NCBI RefSeq assembly: GCF_001547525.1
Contig: NZ_CM003768.1
Span: forward strand, 1,736,001-1,800,000
Source of the DNA: Burkholderia anthina
Lineage (GTDB): Bacteria; Pseudomonadota; Gammaproteobacteria; Burkholderiales; Burkholderiaceae
Direction: 5' to 3'
Length of the DNA stretch: 64,000 bases
Below the pieces are notes generated by a model, which saw only the letters and a list, made by a program, of their open reading frames with translations, did not search any database and was not told where the DNA came from. The position numbers were made by a program, and so were the translations under genes. Positions 45,693-56,299 of the stretch are shown one piece after another. How positions within the stretch are numbered: position 1 is the stretch's first letter; every line of letters starts with the position of its first letter.

Positions 45693-48116
45693 TTACTCGC
45701 CGTAGAAAGTCTGCGCCCCGGCAAAATTGTCGAACTTCGTGTATTGCCCCAGGAACGTGAGCCGAACGGGCCCGATCGGGCCGTTACGCTGCTTGCCGAT
45801 GATGATTTCGGCCGTCCCCTTGTCAGGGCTGTCGGGATTGTAGACCTCATCTCGATAAATGAACAGGATCACATCCGCATCCTGTTCGATTGCGCCCGAT
45901 TCGCGCAAATCCGACATCACCGGCCGCTTGTTCGGGCGCTGTTCGAGGCCGCGGTTCAGCTGCGACAGCGCGATCACCGGCACGTCGAGCTCCTTCGCGA
46001 GGCTCTTCAGCGATCGCGAGATTTCCGAAATTTCGGTCGCGCGGTTCTCGCCCTGCGACGAACCCGACATCAGCTGCAGGTAGTCGACGATGATCAGGCC
46101 GAGCTTGCCGCATTGTCGCGCGAGGCGCCGCGCGCGCGAGCGCAATTCCATCGGATTCAGGCCGCCCGTCTCGTCGATGAAGAGCTGCGCCTCGCTCATC
46201 TTCTGCACCGCGTGCGTCAGCTTCGGCCAATCCTCGTCCGTCAGGCGGCCGGTACGCATCCGGTGCTGGTCGAGCCGGCCGATCGAACCGAGCATACGCA
46301 TCACGAGCTGGGTGCCCGGCATTTCCATCGAGAACACCGCGACCGGCAACCCGTACTCGACCGCGACGTATTCGCCGATGTTCATGGAGAAGGCCGTATT
46401 GTGGGTCACGACGTAATCGTCGGTCACGTACAGCCGCGACGGATGCGAGACCGAAATGCATTGCGTGGCCGTCCGGCGCGTCGGCTCGATGCCGACGATG
46501 ACCGGCATCTTGCGGCGCACACGCCCGCCCGTCAGCCGGTCGCGCTTGCCCTGGAACAGGAACAGGCTCTGCGGATCCGGATGACTGATCGTGCAAACGT
46601 AAGCCGTCGCACCGGCCTCGCGTTCGCCGTCGACCGTGAAGCTCGTCGCCTTTTCGGCAATCTGGCACCATGCACCGAGCGAACGCGCCAGTTCGCGCAC
46701 ATCGCTCGCCAACTGCGCACTGGCGGTCGAATAACGCACCGTCCCCCACGCTTCGACCCAGCCGTCCGTGTCGAGCAGCCCGCGCAACAAATCCAGCCGC
46801 GCGTCCTTGTCCGCATCGAGGTAGAGGCGCGGGATGAACTTGTCGTAGCTCGTCCTCCCCCACACACCGAGCTGCTCGAGAGCAGCCATGAGCGGGTTGG
46901 CGGACGACCGGGCTTCCACGGCCGTCGACGGCCGGCGCTTGATCCGCCAGTCGTACTGGCCCGCGTATTCGAGCTCGAGCGACGCGTCGACGCGCGCGCG
47001 CATCCGGCTCAACGTTTCCTCGGCCTTCACGCTGAAACGCACGGCAGTCCCGCCGAGCGCACCGTCGCCCAGCAGCGCGCCGAGCACCCACGGATCGATC
47101 GGCAGCACCTCGCGATGACCGAACTCGCCGCTCGGCATATCGATCCACAGCCGGTTCCGGTAGCGTTCGCGCGTCAGCAACGTGCGAATCTCCGCGGTCG
47201 ACAGTACGCGCGGCTTTTCCCACTCACGAAAATGGACGCACCACAGGTGCTCGTCGCAGCATTCGGCCGAACGCCCGTCCGAAAAGCGGACCCGATACAC
47301 CTGGCGCTCGCCCTGCGGGTAGATCCCGGTCACGATCGACGCTGCGCCGTCGACCGAAGCAAGTGCATCACCGACCGCCAGCTCACCCATCGGCTTCCAG
47401 CCCGTCAGCGTCCTGACGCGCGCATCGAGCGGCTGGGCCTTACCCATCGACGGTCTTCCGGCCACGATGATCAGCTCGCCGCCGTGCATCCCGGACGTCA
47501 TCCGGTCGAGGTCGACGAAGCCGGTCGGCGTGCCGGTGACGTCGCTCGGGTTCGCGGTGTGGTACAGCGTATCGATGCGCTCGACCACCTGGGTGAGCAG
47601 CGGGCCGATCTCGAGGAAACCCTGGTTGCCGCGCGCGCCCTCCTCGGCGATCGAGAACACCTTCGATTCGGCCTCGTCGAGCAGTTGGCGGACTTCCTTG
47701 CCCTGCGGATTGAAGGCGTCGGCCGAGATCTCGTCGGCGACCGACACCAGCCGGCGCAGCACCGCGCGATCACGCACGATTTCCGCGTAGCGGCGGATGT
47801 TCGCCGCGCTCGGCGTGTTCTGCGCGAGCGCGTTCAGGTACGCGAGCCCGCCGACGTCGTCGGCCTTGCCGGACGTGGTCAGCGCTTCGTACACGGTCAC
47901 GACGTCGGCCGGGCGCGTCGACGCGATCAGGCGGCCGATGTGCTCGTAGATGATCCGGTGGTCGTAGCGGTAGAAGTCGCCCTGCGACAGGAAATCGGCA
48001 ATCCGGTCCCATGCCGCGTTGTCGAGCAACAGGCCGCCGAGCACCGACTGCTCGGCTTCGACCGAATGCGGCGGGACTTTCAGCGATTCGATTTGGGGAT
48101 CTTGCGGCGCGTTCAT
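45693..48116 (-). CDS. dnaB: replicative DNA helicase DnaB precursor containing an intein
   Basis: An 807-codon gene whose exteins (residues 1-226 and 574-807) join to a normal 460-residue DnaB. The N-domain (~15-125) binds primase, and the RecA-like ATPase follows. The Walker A motif GRPSMGKT is split between K226 and the next T by a 347-residue insertion, the site known as DnaB-b, so the helicase cannot bind ATP until protein splicing occurs. Downstream extein segments include VFSMEMPGTQLVMRMLGS, LIIVDYLQLMSG and the arginine-finger region LNRGLEQRPNKRP, all intact. It lies next to rplI-rpsR-priB-rpsF, the usual gene order. Confidence 0.96.
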   Translation of the reverse strand: MNAPQDPQIESLKVPPHSVEAEQSVLGGLLLDNAAWDRIADFLSQGDFYRYDHRIIYEHIGRLIASTRPADVVTVYEALTTSGKADDVGGLAYLNALAQNTPSAANIRRYAEIVRDRAVLRRLVSVADEISADAFNPQGKEVRQLLDEAESKVFSIAEEGARGNQGFLEIGPLLTQVVERIDTLYHTANPSDVTGTPTGFVDLDRMTSGMHGGELIIVAGRPSMGKAQPLDARVRTLTGWKPMGELAVGDALASVDGAASIVTGIYPQGERQVYRVRFSDGRSAECCDEHLWCVHFREWEKPRVLSTAEIRTLLTRERYRNRLWIDMPSGEFGHREVLPIDPWVLGALLGDGALGGTAVRFSVKAEETLSRMRARVDASLELEYAGQYDWRIKRRPSTAVEARSSANPLMAALEQLGVWGRTSYDKFIPRLYLDADKDARLDLLRGLLDTDGWVEAWGTVRYSTASAQLASDVRELARSLGAWCQIAEKATSFTVDGEREAGATAYVCTISHPDPQSLFLFQGKRDRLTGGRVRRKMPVIVGIEPTRRTATQCISVSHPSRLYVTDDYVVTHNTAFSMNIGEYVAVEYGLPVAVFSMEMPGTQLVMRMLGSIGRLDQHRMRTGRLTDEDWPKLTHAVQKMSEAQLFIDETGGLNPMELRSRARRLARQCGKLGLIIVDYLQLMSGSSQGENRATEISEISRSLKSLAKELDVPVIALSQLNRGLEQRPNKRPVMSDLRESGAIEQDADVILFIYRDEVYNPDSPDKGTAEIIIGKQRNGPIGPVRLTFLGQYTKFDNFAGAQTFYGE
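46398..47438 (-). mobile_element. DnaB intein (class 3 type) with LAGLIDADG homing endonuclease
   Basis: A 347-residue in-frame insertion (DnaB residues 227-573). It begins with Ala (AQPLDARVRT) instead of Cys/Ser and ends VVTHN, with Thr as the +1 extein residue. Intein numbering: W66 in DEHLWCV, C327 in TQCISVSHPSRLYV and T345 in VTHN form the Trp-Cys-Thr triad of class 3 inteins, which use the internal block F cysteine as first nucleophile. Residues ~112-250 hold the dodecapeptide motifs LGALLGDG (119-126) and LRGLLDTDG (218-226). The acidic D125 and D225 are present, so the homing nuclease may be active. Its frame and all splicing blocks are intact. Confidence 0.92.
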
Positions 48117-48179
48117 GGGTTGGGATTATCGCGAATAGATGGCGGCAGCGCTACCACCGCGTGCCGGCGATCGGGCAAT

Positions 48180-48216
48180 AAAAAAGGCAGGCCCCGGTTG
48201 CCCGGGCGCCTGCCCT
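48180..48216 (-). terminator. Rho-independent terminator after rplI
   Basis: On the minus strand a GGGCAGGC.../...GCCTGCC stem with inner G/C pairs is followed by a T6 run (48180-48185). It separates the ribosomal operon from dnaB. Confidence 0.85.
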
Positions 48217-48256
48217 TGTCCGGACGACGGAAGCCGCCCGGCAAGCTTGCATACGC

Positions 48257-48709
48257 TTACGCGTGGTCGCCGATCACGTTGATCGTGACGTCGACGACGA
48301 CGTCCGTGTGCAGCGCGACTTGCACGTTGTGCTCGCCGATCATCTTCAGCGGGCCTTCCGGCATGCGCACTTGCAGCTTCTCGACTTCGTAGCCTGCCTT
48401 CTTCAGCAGTTCCGCGACGTCGCCGTTCGTGACCGAGCCGAACAGACGGCCGTCGACGCCCGACTTCTGCGTGATTTCGAACGACTGGCCGTTCAGCTTC
48501 TCGCCGACTGCCTGAGCCGCCGCCAGCTTTTCAGCGGCGATCTTTTCGAGTTCAGCGCGGCGCACTTCGAATTCGGCGATCGCTTCCTTCGTTGCACGGC
48601 GAGCCTTGCGGTTCGGGATCAGGAAGTTGCGAGCGTAACCGTCCTTGACCTTGACGATATCGCCGAGGTTGCCCAGATTGGCGACTTTTTCCAACAGAAT
48701 GATTTGCAT
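48257..48709 (-). CDS. rplI: 50S ribosomal protein L9
   Basis: A 150-residue L9: [32 protein letters not shown] at the N-terminus, a long central helix, and the C-terminal domain [20 protein letters not shown]. It binds 23S rRNA domain V and helps maintain reading frame. It is the last gene of the rpsF-priB-rpsR-rplI operon, 27 nt after rpsR. Confidence 0.99.
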   Translation of the reverse strand: MQIILLEKVANLGNLGDIVKVKDGYARNFLIPNRKARRATKEAIAEFEVRRAELEKIAAEKLAAAQAVGEKLNGQSFEITQKSGVDGRLFGSVTNGDVAELLKKAGYEVEKLQVRMPEGPLKMIGEHNVQVALHTDVVVDVTINVIGDHA

Positions 48710-48736
48710 TCGAATTCTCCTTATTGCGTCGCCTGA

Positions 48737-49012
48737 TTACGCCTTGTGCTGATCGGTGTACGGCAGCAGCGCGAGGAAACGCGCACGCTTGATGGCCGTA
48801 TCCAGCTGACGCTGATAGTGCGCCTTCGTACCCGTCAGACGAGCCGGCGTGATCTTGCCGTTTTCGCCGATGAAGTCCTTCAGCGTTTCCGTGTCCTTGT
48901 AGTCGATCTGCTCGACGCCTGCAGCCGTGAAACGGCAGAACTTCTTGCGCTTGAAGAGCGGGTTTTGTTGCTGACGACGCTTGTCGAATTTCTTACCAGT
49001 CGGGCGGGCCAT
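48737..49012 (-). CDS. rpsR: 30S ribosomal protein S18
   Basis: A 91-residue S18 beginning [28 protein letters not shown], with the conserved [28 protein letters not shown] core. It binds next to S6 on the platform of the 30S subunit. A 138-residue frame-open extension to 49153 is rejected because it crosses priB and the ATG at 49012 has the family start. Confidence 0.98.
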
Positions 49013-49016
49013 GATT

Positions 49017-49316
49017 TCAGTCCTTTCCTGTGTCCTGCAATGCAGTGATGTGAAACACCAAGGTTCTCGCGTTGCGGCTTTTCTTGGCCAGAAAGCCCGT
49101 GAACAGCGTTTCGACGCCCATTTCACGACTTTCCAGCTTGCCGCTCGCCTCACCGGCCGCCACCGCCTCGATCGTCATTTCGACCTGACGGGGAATGCCT
49201 GCTTCGACGACTTCCGTGCGGTGATGCAATGTGGCGCTTGCGATCGGAACACCGGCCGGCGTATATCGCACCGGTGCGCGTTCGACGACGCTCGCCGTCA
49301 ATTGCAACCTGTTCAC
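49017..49316 (-). CDS. priB: primosomal replication protein N (PriB)
   Basis: A 99-residue OB-fold protein of the SSB family ([32 protein letters not shown]). It stimulates PriA helicase at stalled forks during replication restart. It is located in its usual place between rpsF and rpsR, 4 nt before rpsR. The start is an ORF-initiating codon at 49316 in the context GTGAACAGG, read as GTG. Confidence 0.93.
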
Positions 49317-49356
49317 GTGAGTGGCGCGCTCCTTGATGGCTTAATAAGTGACGAAC

Positions 49357-49731
49357 TTAAGCCTGCGCTTCGGCCGGCTGAGCAGCAGCCGCCTTCTTGG
49401 CTTCTTCGCGCTGAACTTCCTTCATCATCGGCGACGGGCCGGTTTCGGCCTTCTTCATCTTGACGATGAGGTGACGCAGCACGGCGTCGTTGAACTTGAA
49501 CGCGTGTTCGAGTTCGTCGAGCGTCGTCTGGTCGCACTCGATGTTCATGCAGACGTAGTGAGCCTTCGCGAGTTTCTCGATCATGTAGGCCAGCTGGCGA
49601 CGGCCCCAGTCTTCGACACGGTGGATCTGGCCGCCGTGCGACGTGATCGTGGACTTGTAGCGCTCGATCATCGCGGGCACTTGCTCGCTTTGATCCGGGT
49701 GCACGATGAATACGATTTCGTAATGACGCAT
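49357..49731 (-). CDS. rpsF: 30S ribosomal protein S6
   Basis: A 124-residue S6 ([25 protein letters not shown]) with [28 protein letters not shown] in the core and an Ala/Glu-rich C-terminal tail. It pairs with S18 on the 30S platform. It is the first gene of the operon; the promoter is at 49798-49826. An upstream in-frame start at 49758 is rejected. Confidence 0.98.
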   Translation of the reverse strand: MRHYEIVFIVHPDQSEQVPAMIERYKSTITSHGGQIHRVEDWGRRQLAYMIEKLAKAHYVCMNIECDQTTLDELEHAFKFNDAVLRHLIVKMKKAETGPSPMMKEVQREEAKKAAAAQPAEAQA

Positions 49732-49797
49732 TACACACTCCTTGTGGATTAAAGCCACCCGGGCGTCTGAACCGGTGTGGCAAGTGAGAAGCCGAAG

Positions 49798-49826
49798 ATT
49801 CTAACCCGGTTACGGGGCGCATGCAA
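49798..49826 (-). promoter_or_regulatory. sigma-70 promoter of the rpsF operon
   Basis: On the minus strand TTGCAT (49821-49826), a 17-bp spacer and TAGAAT (49798-49803) lie ~67 nt before the rpsF ATG. Confidence 0.75.
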
Positions 49827-49961
49827 GGCCAATCGACGATCGGCAGACGGATTCGGCCGTGTTTTCAAAGACTTGAGCAGGCATGCGGGCGGCCGCGGCC
49901 GACATCCGGCCCTTCCACGGCCGGGGTCGGAACACGCGTGCGCCGCCCCTCGGCCGCGCCG

Positions 49962-50858
49962 TCATTCGCTGCGCGCGCCGGCAAGCCGCGCGCCGAGGGC
50001 CGTCCGGAACGCCGCGAGCGCCGAGGGCTCGGCGTCGGTCACGGCCCACCACGTCATCCCGGCCGCGTTCCAGCGGTCGAGCGCATAGCCCTGCGACACG
50101 GTCGTGTACGGGGCCGCCGGCCGTTCGCCGACCGGCTGCACGTAGACGTCGACCACGTGCTGCCGGTGGCGATAGACGAGCACCGCGACGCGGCGCCGCC
50201 CGACGTAGTCGAGCCGGCCGCCGACCAGCGCGAAGCCGCTCGCCGCGAGATCCTCGACCGGCGGCGCATAGTCGAGCCGGCCGTTGAACCACGGCTTGAC
50301 CGTGTGCCGGTCGGTCGAGATCACGTCGATGGCGCGCGCCGACAGGTCGGCCCGTACATGGCTCGCGACGAGTTCGTCGACCGTTCGCTCGGTGTCGGCG
50401 TGGCGGGCCGACCACGCCATTCCGCCCGCCGCCGCGAGCGCCATCAGCAACGCGACGCCCCAGCCGAGACCCGGCAACGCGGCCACGCGCGGGCCGATGC
50501 CGGCCGGCCCCGGGCGCGCCGGCCCGCCACGCCCGCTCAGCCAGGAAAACCAGCCGCGTCCGCGCGGCCGCCGCGGCGGCGGTGACCGGGGCTCGGGCCG
50601 CGGCTCGGCCGGCGACGACTCACGGGCGCGCGCATCGGCCGCGGCCGGCAGGCTCGCAAGAATGCTCGCCCGCAGCGCGTCCGGCGCGCGGTGATAATCG
50701 GCCTGCCGCACGGCCTGCACCAGCGTGACGATCCGCGCGCGTTCGCGGCGGCACGCGTCGCACCCGTCGACATGCTGCTGGACCCGCAACGCATCGGGCG
50801 CCGACAGCTCGCGGTCGACGTCCGCGTCCAGCAACGCTCGCGCTTCGTTACAGTCCAT
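49962..50858 (-). CDS. anti-sigma factor with zinc-finger domain
   Basis: A 298-residue membrane-bound anti-sigma factor. The N-terminal ZAS domain has H29-x3-C33-x2-C36 (QQHVDGCDAC), with C3 in MDCNEARALLDADVDREL. A proline/arginine-rich linker (80-120) leads to one transmembrane helix (~130-149) and a periplasmic domain of ~150 residues. It should sequester the ECF sigma factor encoded just upstream (11-nt overlap) until an envelope signal releases it. The signal is unknown. Confidence 0.9.
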   Translation of the reverse strand: MDCNEARALLDADVDRELSAPDALRVQQHVDGCDACRRERARIVTLVQAVRQADYHRAPDALRASILASLPAAADARARESSPAEPRPEPRSPPPRRPRGRGWFSWLSGRGGPARPGPAGIGPRVAALPGLGWGVALLMALAAAGGMAWSARHADTERTVDELVASHVRADLSARAIDVISTDRHTVKPWFNGRLDYAPPVEDLAASGFALVGGRLDYVGRRRVAVLVYRHRQHVVDVYVQPVGERPAAPYTTVSQGYALDRWNAAGMTWWAVTDAEPSALAAFRTALGARLAGARSE

Positions 50859-51489
50859 CGATACCCTCCGATGCGGTTCCGCCCGCCGGCGTCCGGCCCG
50901 GCCGGCCTTCGGTCGTCGGCGCCGGCGCGGCGCCCAGCAGCGCGGCGAGCTTGCGCCGGCCGCGCGCGAGCCGCGACATCACCGTGCCGACCGGCACGTC
51001 CGCGATCGCCGCGATCTCGCGGTAGCTCAGGTCCTCCATCTCGCGCAGCACGAGCACCTCGCGGTATTCGGTCGGCAGCTTCGCGAGCGCCGCATTCACG
51101 AGCCGCACGTTCTCGCCGCGCAGCAGCTGCGCGAGCGGGTCCTCCGTCGCCGGCTGCCAGTCGTCGGGCACGTCGGCGTCGTCGAGCGTGTCGGGCAGCG
51201 CCACTTCGTGCGCATGCGTGCGCCGCCGCCATTCGGTGTACCAGGTGTGGCGCACGATCGTCAGCAGCCACGGCCGCGCGTTGTCGCCGCGACACGAATC
51301 GACGAAGCGCAGCGCGCGCATGCACGCGTCCTGCACGACGTCGTCCGCATCGCCGGCGCTGCCGCTCAGCCAGCGCGCGAGGTTGTACGCGGCGTCGAGA
51401 TGCGGCAGCACGAGCGTGCGAAACCGCTCGCCGCGCGCGGCTGCCTCGTCCGCCGCCCGCTCATCGACCGCCTGTCCGGCTTGCCCCAC
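50848..51489 (-). CDS. ECF-family RNA polymerase sigma factor
   Basis: A 213-residue extracytoplasmic-function sigma factor. Region 2 contains HLDAAYNLARWLSGSAGDADDVVQDACMRALRFVD, and region 4 contains LPTEYREVLVLREMEDLSYREIAAIADVPVGTVMSRLARGRRKLAALL. I take the GTG at 51489 (GGGAGG 5 nt upstream) as start; the frame stays open to an ATG at 51612, which would add a basic low-complexity segment. It overlaps the anti-sigma gene by 11 nt, so the pair is translationally coupled. Its target promoter is unknown. Confidence 0.88.
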   Translation of the reverse strand: MGQAGQAVDERAADEAAARGERFRTLVLPHLDAAYNLARWLSGSAGDADDVVQDACMRALRFVDSCRGDNARPWLLTIVRHTWYTEWRRRTHAHEVALPDTLDDADVPDDWQPATEDPLAQLLRGENVRLVNAALAKLPTEYREVLVLREMEDLSYREIAAIADVPVGTVMSRLARGRRKLAALLGAAPAPTTEGRPGRTPAGGTASEGIDGL

Positions 51490-51656
51490 ATGGCCTCCCT
51501 GGTCCCGGCGGCCGACGCCGCGCCCGTTCCGCGCCCGGCGCCCGGACAGACCGGCAACGTGCGCGCTCGATGACCGTACCGCTGCTGCGTCGAGTTTATT
51601 CCCGCGCCGCACGCATGCAGCCTAAAAAAATCGCAGGCGGCCGGGCGCGCCGGCCG

Positions 51657-52568
51657 TTACGGCGTGGTGCGCCAGTAACCGGGGCGCGCATACGCTTCGC
51701 GCAGGTAATCGATGAAGTAACGCACGCGCGCCGGCACGTAGCGCTGCTGCGGGTAGACGGCGAGGATGTCGTAGTCGGGCAGCGCGTATTCGTCGAGCAC
51801 GGTCTCGAGTTCGCCCGTTTCGAGCTGCGCGGCGATCTCCCACGTCGAGCGCCAGCCGAGCCCGAGCCCCTCGGCCACCCAGCGGTGCAGCAGCTCGCCG
51901 TCGTTGCAGTCGAGATTGCCGGTCACGCGCATCGTCGCGATCTTGCCGTGACGCTGGAAATACCAGCCGCGGTTCTGCCCGCCCTGCAGGTTGAACGCGA
52001 GACAGTTGTGCTTGAGCAGGTCGTCGAGCGATTTCGGCCGGCCGTGCCGGCGGAAATAGTCGGGCGTGCCGCACACCACGCGCCGGTTCGATGCGAGCTT
52101 CACCGCGACGAAGTTCGGATCGACCGCGCCGCCGATCCGGATCGACAGGTCGTAGCCTTCGCGCACGAGATCGACGACGCGGTCGGTCAGATTGAACGAC
52201 AGCTGCATCTCCGGCTTGTCGGCCAGAAAGCCGGGCGCGTGCGGCGCGACGTGCTTGCGGCCGAACGCGGCCGGCGCCGACACGATCAGGTGCCCGCTGA
52301 CCGCGCGCCGGCCGGCAGCCAGCTCGTTCTCGGCCTGATCCCATTCGGACAGCAGCCCGCGGCAGCGCTCGAGGAACGCGGCGCCCTCCTCGCTGACCAC
52401 CAGCCGCCGCGTCGAGCGGTACATCAGCTTCACGCCGAGGCGCTTCTCCAGCGCGTCGATGCGCCGCCCCAGCACCACCGGCGACACGCCCTCCTCCAGC
52501 GCCGCCGCGGCGAGGCTGCCGGCATCGGCCACGCGCACGAACGTCTCGATCTGCTTGAAGCGGTCCAT
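51657..52568 (-). CDS. LysR-family regulator divergent from gcl
   Basis: A 303-residue LysR regulator. The winged HTH (1-60) reads MDRFKQIETFVRVADAGSLAAAALEEGVSPVVLGRRIDALEKRLGVKL, and the effector domain follows with SIRIGGAVDPNFVAVKLASNRRVVCGTP. The ATG at 52568 has GGAG 7 nt upstream and matches family starts; a GTG nine codons earlier (52595) is less likely. It diverges from gcl with a 171-nt gap that includes the palindrome TTTCGAAA (52635-52642). Control of the glyoxylate genes is inferred from this arrangement. Confidence 0.92.
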   Translation of the reverse strand: MDRFKQIETFVRVADAGSLAAAALEEGVSPVVLGRRIDALEKRLGVKLMYRSTRRLVVSEEGAAFLERCRGLLSEWDQAENELAAGRRAVSGHLIVSAPAAFGRKHVAPHAPGFLADKPEMQLSFNLTDRVVDLVREGYDLSIRIGGAVDPNFVAVKLASNRRVVCGTPDYFRRHGRPKSLDDLLKHNCLAFNLQGGQNRGWYFQRHGKIATMRVTGNLDCNDGELLHRWVAEGLGLGWRSTWEIAAQLETGELETVLDEYALPDYDILAVYPQQRYVPARVRYFIDYLREAYARPGYWRTTP

Positions 52569-52739
52569 CTCCCGTCTCCGTCTTGGCTCCGACACCGGCG
52601 GGAAGCCCGCCCGGTCGTCATTCCATACTTTTAGTTTCGAAATAAGCGACTTCGGCTGATCTTATCAAACCTTTCCTGCATCCCTAAAGTGTCCCCAACA
52701 GACCGATTCGCACGATCCGCCATATTCAAGGAGACATTC

Positions 52740-54515
<1,776 letters not shown>

Positions 54516-54554
54516 ACCGCACGACATTTTTGACCGACCGAAGAGGCTTAGCTC

Positions 54555-55364
54555 ATGCCGAAGTTTGCTGCAAACCTGACCATGCTGTTCAACGAAGTGC
54601 CGTTCCTCGACCGGTTCAAGGCGGCCGCGGACGCGGGCTTCGACGCCGTCGAGTTCCTGTTTCCGTATCCGTACGCGAAAGAAGAACTCGCCGAGCGGCT
54701 CGAGACGCACGGCCTGCGCCTCGTGCTGCACAACCTGCCCGCCGGCAACTGGGACCAGGGCGAGCGCGGCATCGCGTGCCTGCCCGATCGCGTCGGCGAA
54801 TTCCAGGAAGGGGTCGGCCGGGCGATCGACTACGCGAAGACGCTGAAGGTGCCGCAGCTGAACTGCCTGGTCGGCATCCCGTCGGCGAGCACCGCGCGCG
54901 ACAAGACGTTCGTGACGATCGTCGACAACCTGCGCTTCGCCGCCGATGCGCTGAAGCGCGAAGGCATCCGCCTGCTCGTCGAGCCGTGCAACCGCTTCGA
55001 CATCCCGGGCTTCGCGCTGAACCGCTCGTCGGAAGGCCTCGACGTGATCCGCGCGGTCGGCTCGGACAACCTGTTCCTGCAGTACGACATCTATCACATG
55101 CAACGCATGGAAGGCGAACTCGCCGCGACGATCGAACGCAACCTCGCGTCGATCGGCCACGTCCAGCTCGCGGACAACCCGGGCCGCAACGAACCGGGCA
55201 CCGGCGAGATCAACTACGCGTTCCTGTTCGCGCTGCTCGACCGGCTCGGCTATGCCGGCTACGTCGGCTGCGAATACAAGCCCCGCACCACCACGACGGA
55301 AGGCCTCGGCTGGCTGCAAAGCGTGGCCGGTTGCGCACCGGCCTCGGCGCGTCGCGCCGCCTGA
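54555..55364 (+). CDS. hyi: hydroxypyruvate isomerase
   Basis: A 269-residue TIM-barrel enzyme (AP endonuclease family 2 fold) interconverting hydroxypyruvate and tartronate semialdehyde. PKFAANLTMLFNEVPFLDRFKAAADAGFDAVEFLFPYPY at the N-terminus is diagnostic; the conserved metal/acid residues lie in LLVEPCNRFDIPG, QYDIYHMQRMEGE and HVQLADNPGRNEPGTGEINY. It sits 39 nt after gcl and 41 nt before glxR. Confidence 0.96.
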   Translation: MPKFAANLTMLFNEVPFLDRFKAAADAGFDAVEFLFPYPYAKEELAERLETHGLRLVLHNLPAGNWDQGERGIACLPDRVGEFQEGVGRAIDYAKTLKVPQLNCLVGIPSASTARDKTFVTIVDNLRFAADALKREGIRLLVEPCNRFDIPGFALNRSSEGLDVIRAVGSDNLFLQYDIYHMQRMEGELAATIERNLASIGHVQLADNPGRNEPGTGEINYAFLFALLDRLGYAGYVGCEYKPRTTTTEGLGWLQSVAGCAPASARRAA

Positions 55365-55405
55365 GTCGCACCCTTTCCGTTTTCAGCCCCACAGGAGACT
55401 TTCAC

Positions 55406-56299
55406 ATGGCAACCATCGGTTTCATCGGCCTCGGCATCATGGGCGCGCACATGGCGCGCAACCTGCTCAAGGGCGATCATCAACTCGTCGTGAACGGCGC
55501 GTTTCCGATCCCGGACGATCTGCGCGGCAGCGCCAAGGTCGTCGCGAACTCGACCGAAGTCGCGCGGCACGCGGACATCATCATCTCGATGGTGCCGGAC
55601 ACGCCGGACGTGCGTAACGTGCTGTTCGCCGACGACGGCGTCGCGAAGGGCCTGAGCGCCGGCAAGCTCGTGATCGACATGAGCTCGATCTCGCCGCTCG
55701 ACACGCAGGCATTCGCGAAGCAGATCAACGCGCTCGGCTGCGACTACCTCGACGCGCCGGTGTCCGGCGGCGAAGTCGGTGCGCGCGAGGCGACGCTGAC
55801 GATCATGGTCGGCGGCCCCGAGAAGGCGTTCGAGCGCGCGAAGCCGCTGTTCGAGAAGATGGGCAAGAACATCACGCTCGTCGGCGACAACGGCGCTGGC
55901 CAGACCTGCAAGGTCGCGAACCAGATCATCGTCGCGCTGAACATCGAAGCGGTCGGCGAAGCGCTGCTGTTCGCCGCGCGTTCGGGCGCCGATCCGGAAC
56001 GCGTGCGCCAGGCGCTGATGGGCGGCTTCGCCGCGTCGCGCATCCTCGAAGTGCACGGCGCGCGCATGACCAAGCGCACGTTCGACCCGGGCTTTCGCAT
56101 CGAGCTGCACCAGAAGGACCTGAACCTCGCGCTCGACGGCGCGCGCAAGCTCGGCCTCGCGCTGCCGCACACCGCGAGCGCGCAGCAGTTGTTCAGCGTG
56201 TGCGCGTCGCACGGCGGCAAGGCATGGGATCACTCGGCACTCGTGCGCGCGCTCGAGATCATGTCGAACTTCGAGATCGGCCAGACGCCGGCCGCGTAA
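55406..56299 (+). CDS. glxR: tartronate semialdehyde reductase
   Basis: A 297-residue beta-hydroxyacid dehydrogenase reducing tartronate semialdehyde to D-glycerate. The Rossmann motif GFIGLGIMG is at 5-13, the substrate motif DAPVSGGEVGA at 117-127 and the catalytic lysine K169 in GQTCKVANQ. It completes the glyoxylate-to-glycerate route with gcl and hyi. No glycerate kinase gene lies in the window. Confidence 0.96.
   Translation: MATIGFIGLGIMGAHMARNLLKGDHQLVVNGAFPIPDDLRGSAKVVANSTEVARHADIIISMVPDTPDVRNVLFADDGVAKGLSAGKLVIDMSSISPLDTQAFAKQINALGCDYLDAPVSGGEVGAREATLTIMVGGPEKAFERAKPLFEKMGKNITLVGDNGAGQTCKVANQIIVALNIEAVGEALLFAARSGADPERVRQALMGGFAASRILEVHGARMTKRTFDPGFRIELHQKDLNLALDGARKLGLALPHTASAQQLFSVCASHGGKAWDHSALVRALEIMSNFEIGQTPAA

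Noticed and set aside
45847-47223. 458-residue alternate frame inside dnaB that might suggest a frameshifted intein
   Set aside because: The dnaB frame is continuous from 48116 to 45693 through the intein, with all splicing and helicase motifs in one frame.
44904-48392. 1162-residue open frame on the plus strand opposite dnaB, DUF47 and pit
   Set aside because: It is antisense to well-conserved genes; long antisense frames are expected at this G+C content and the translation shows no domain.
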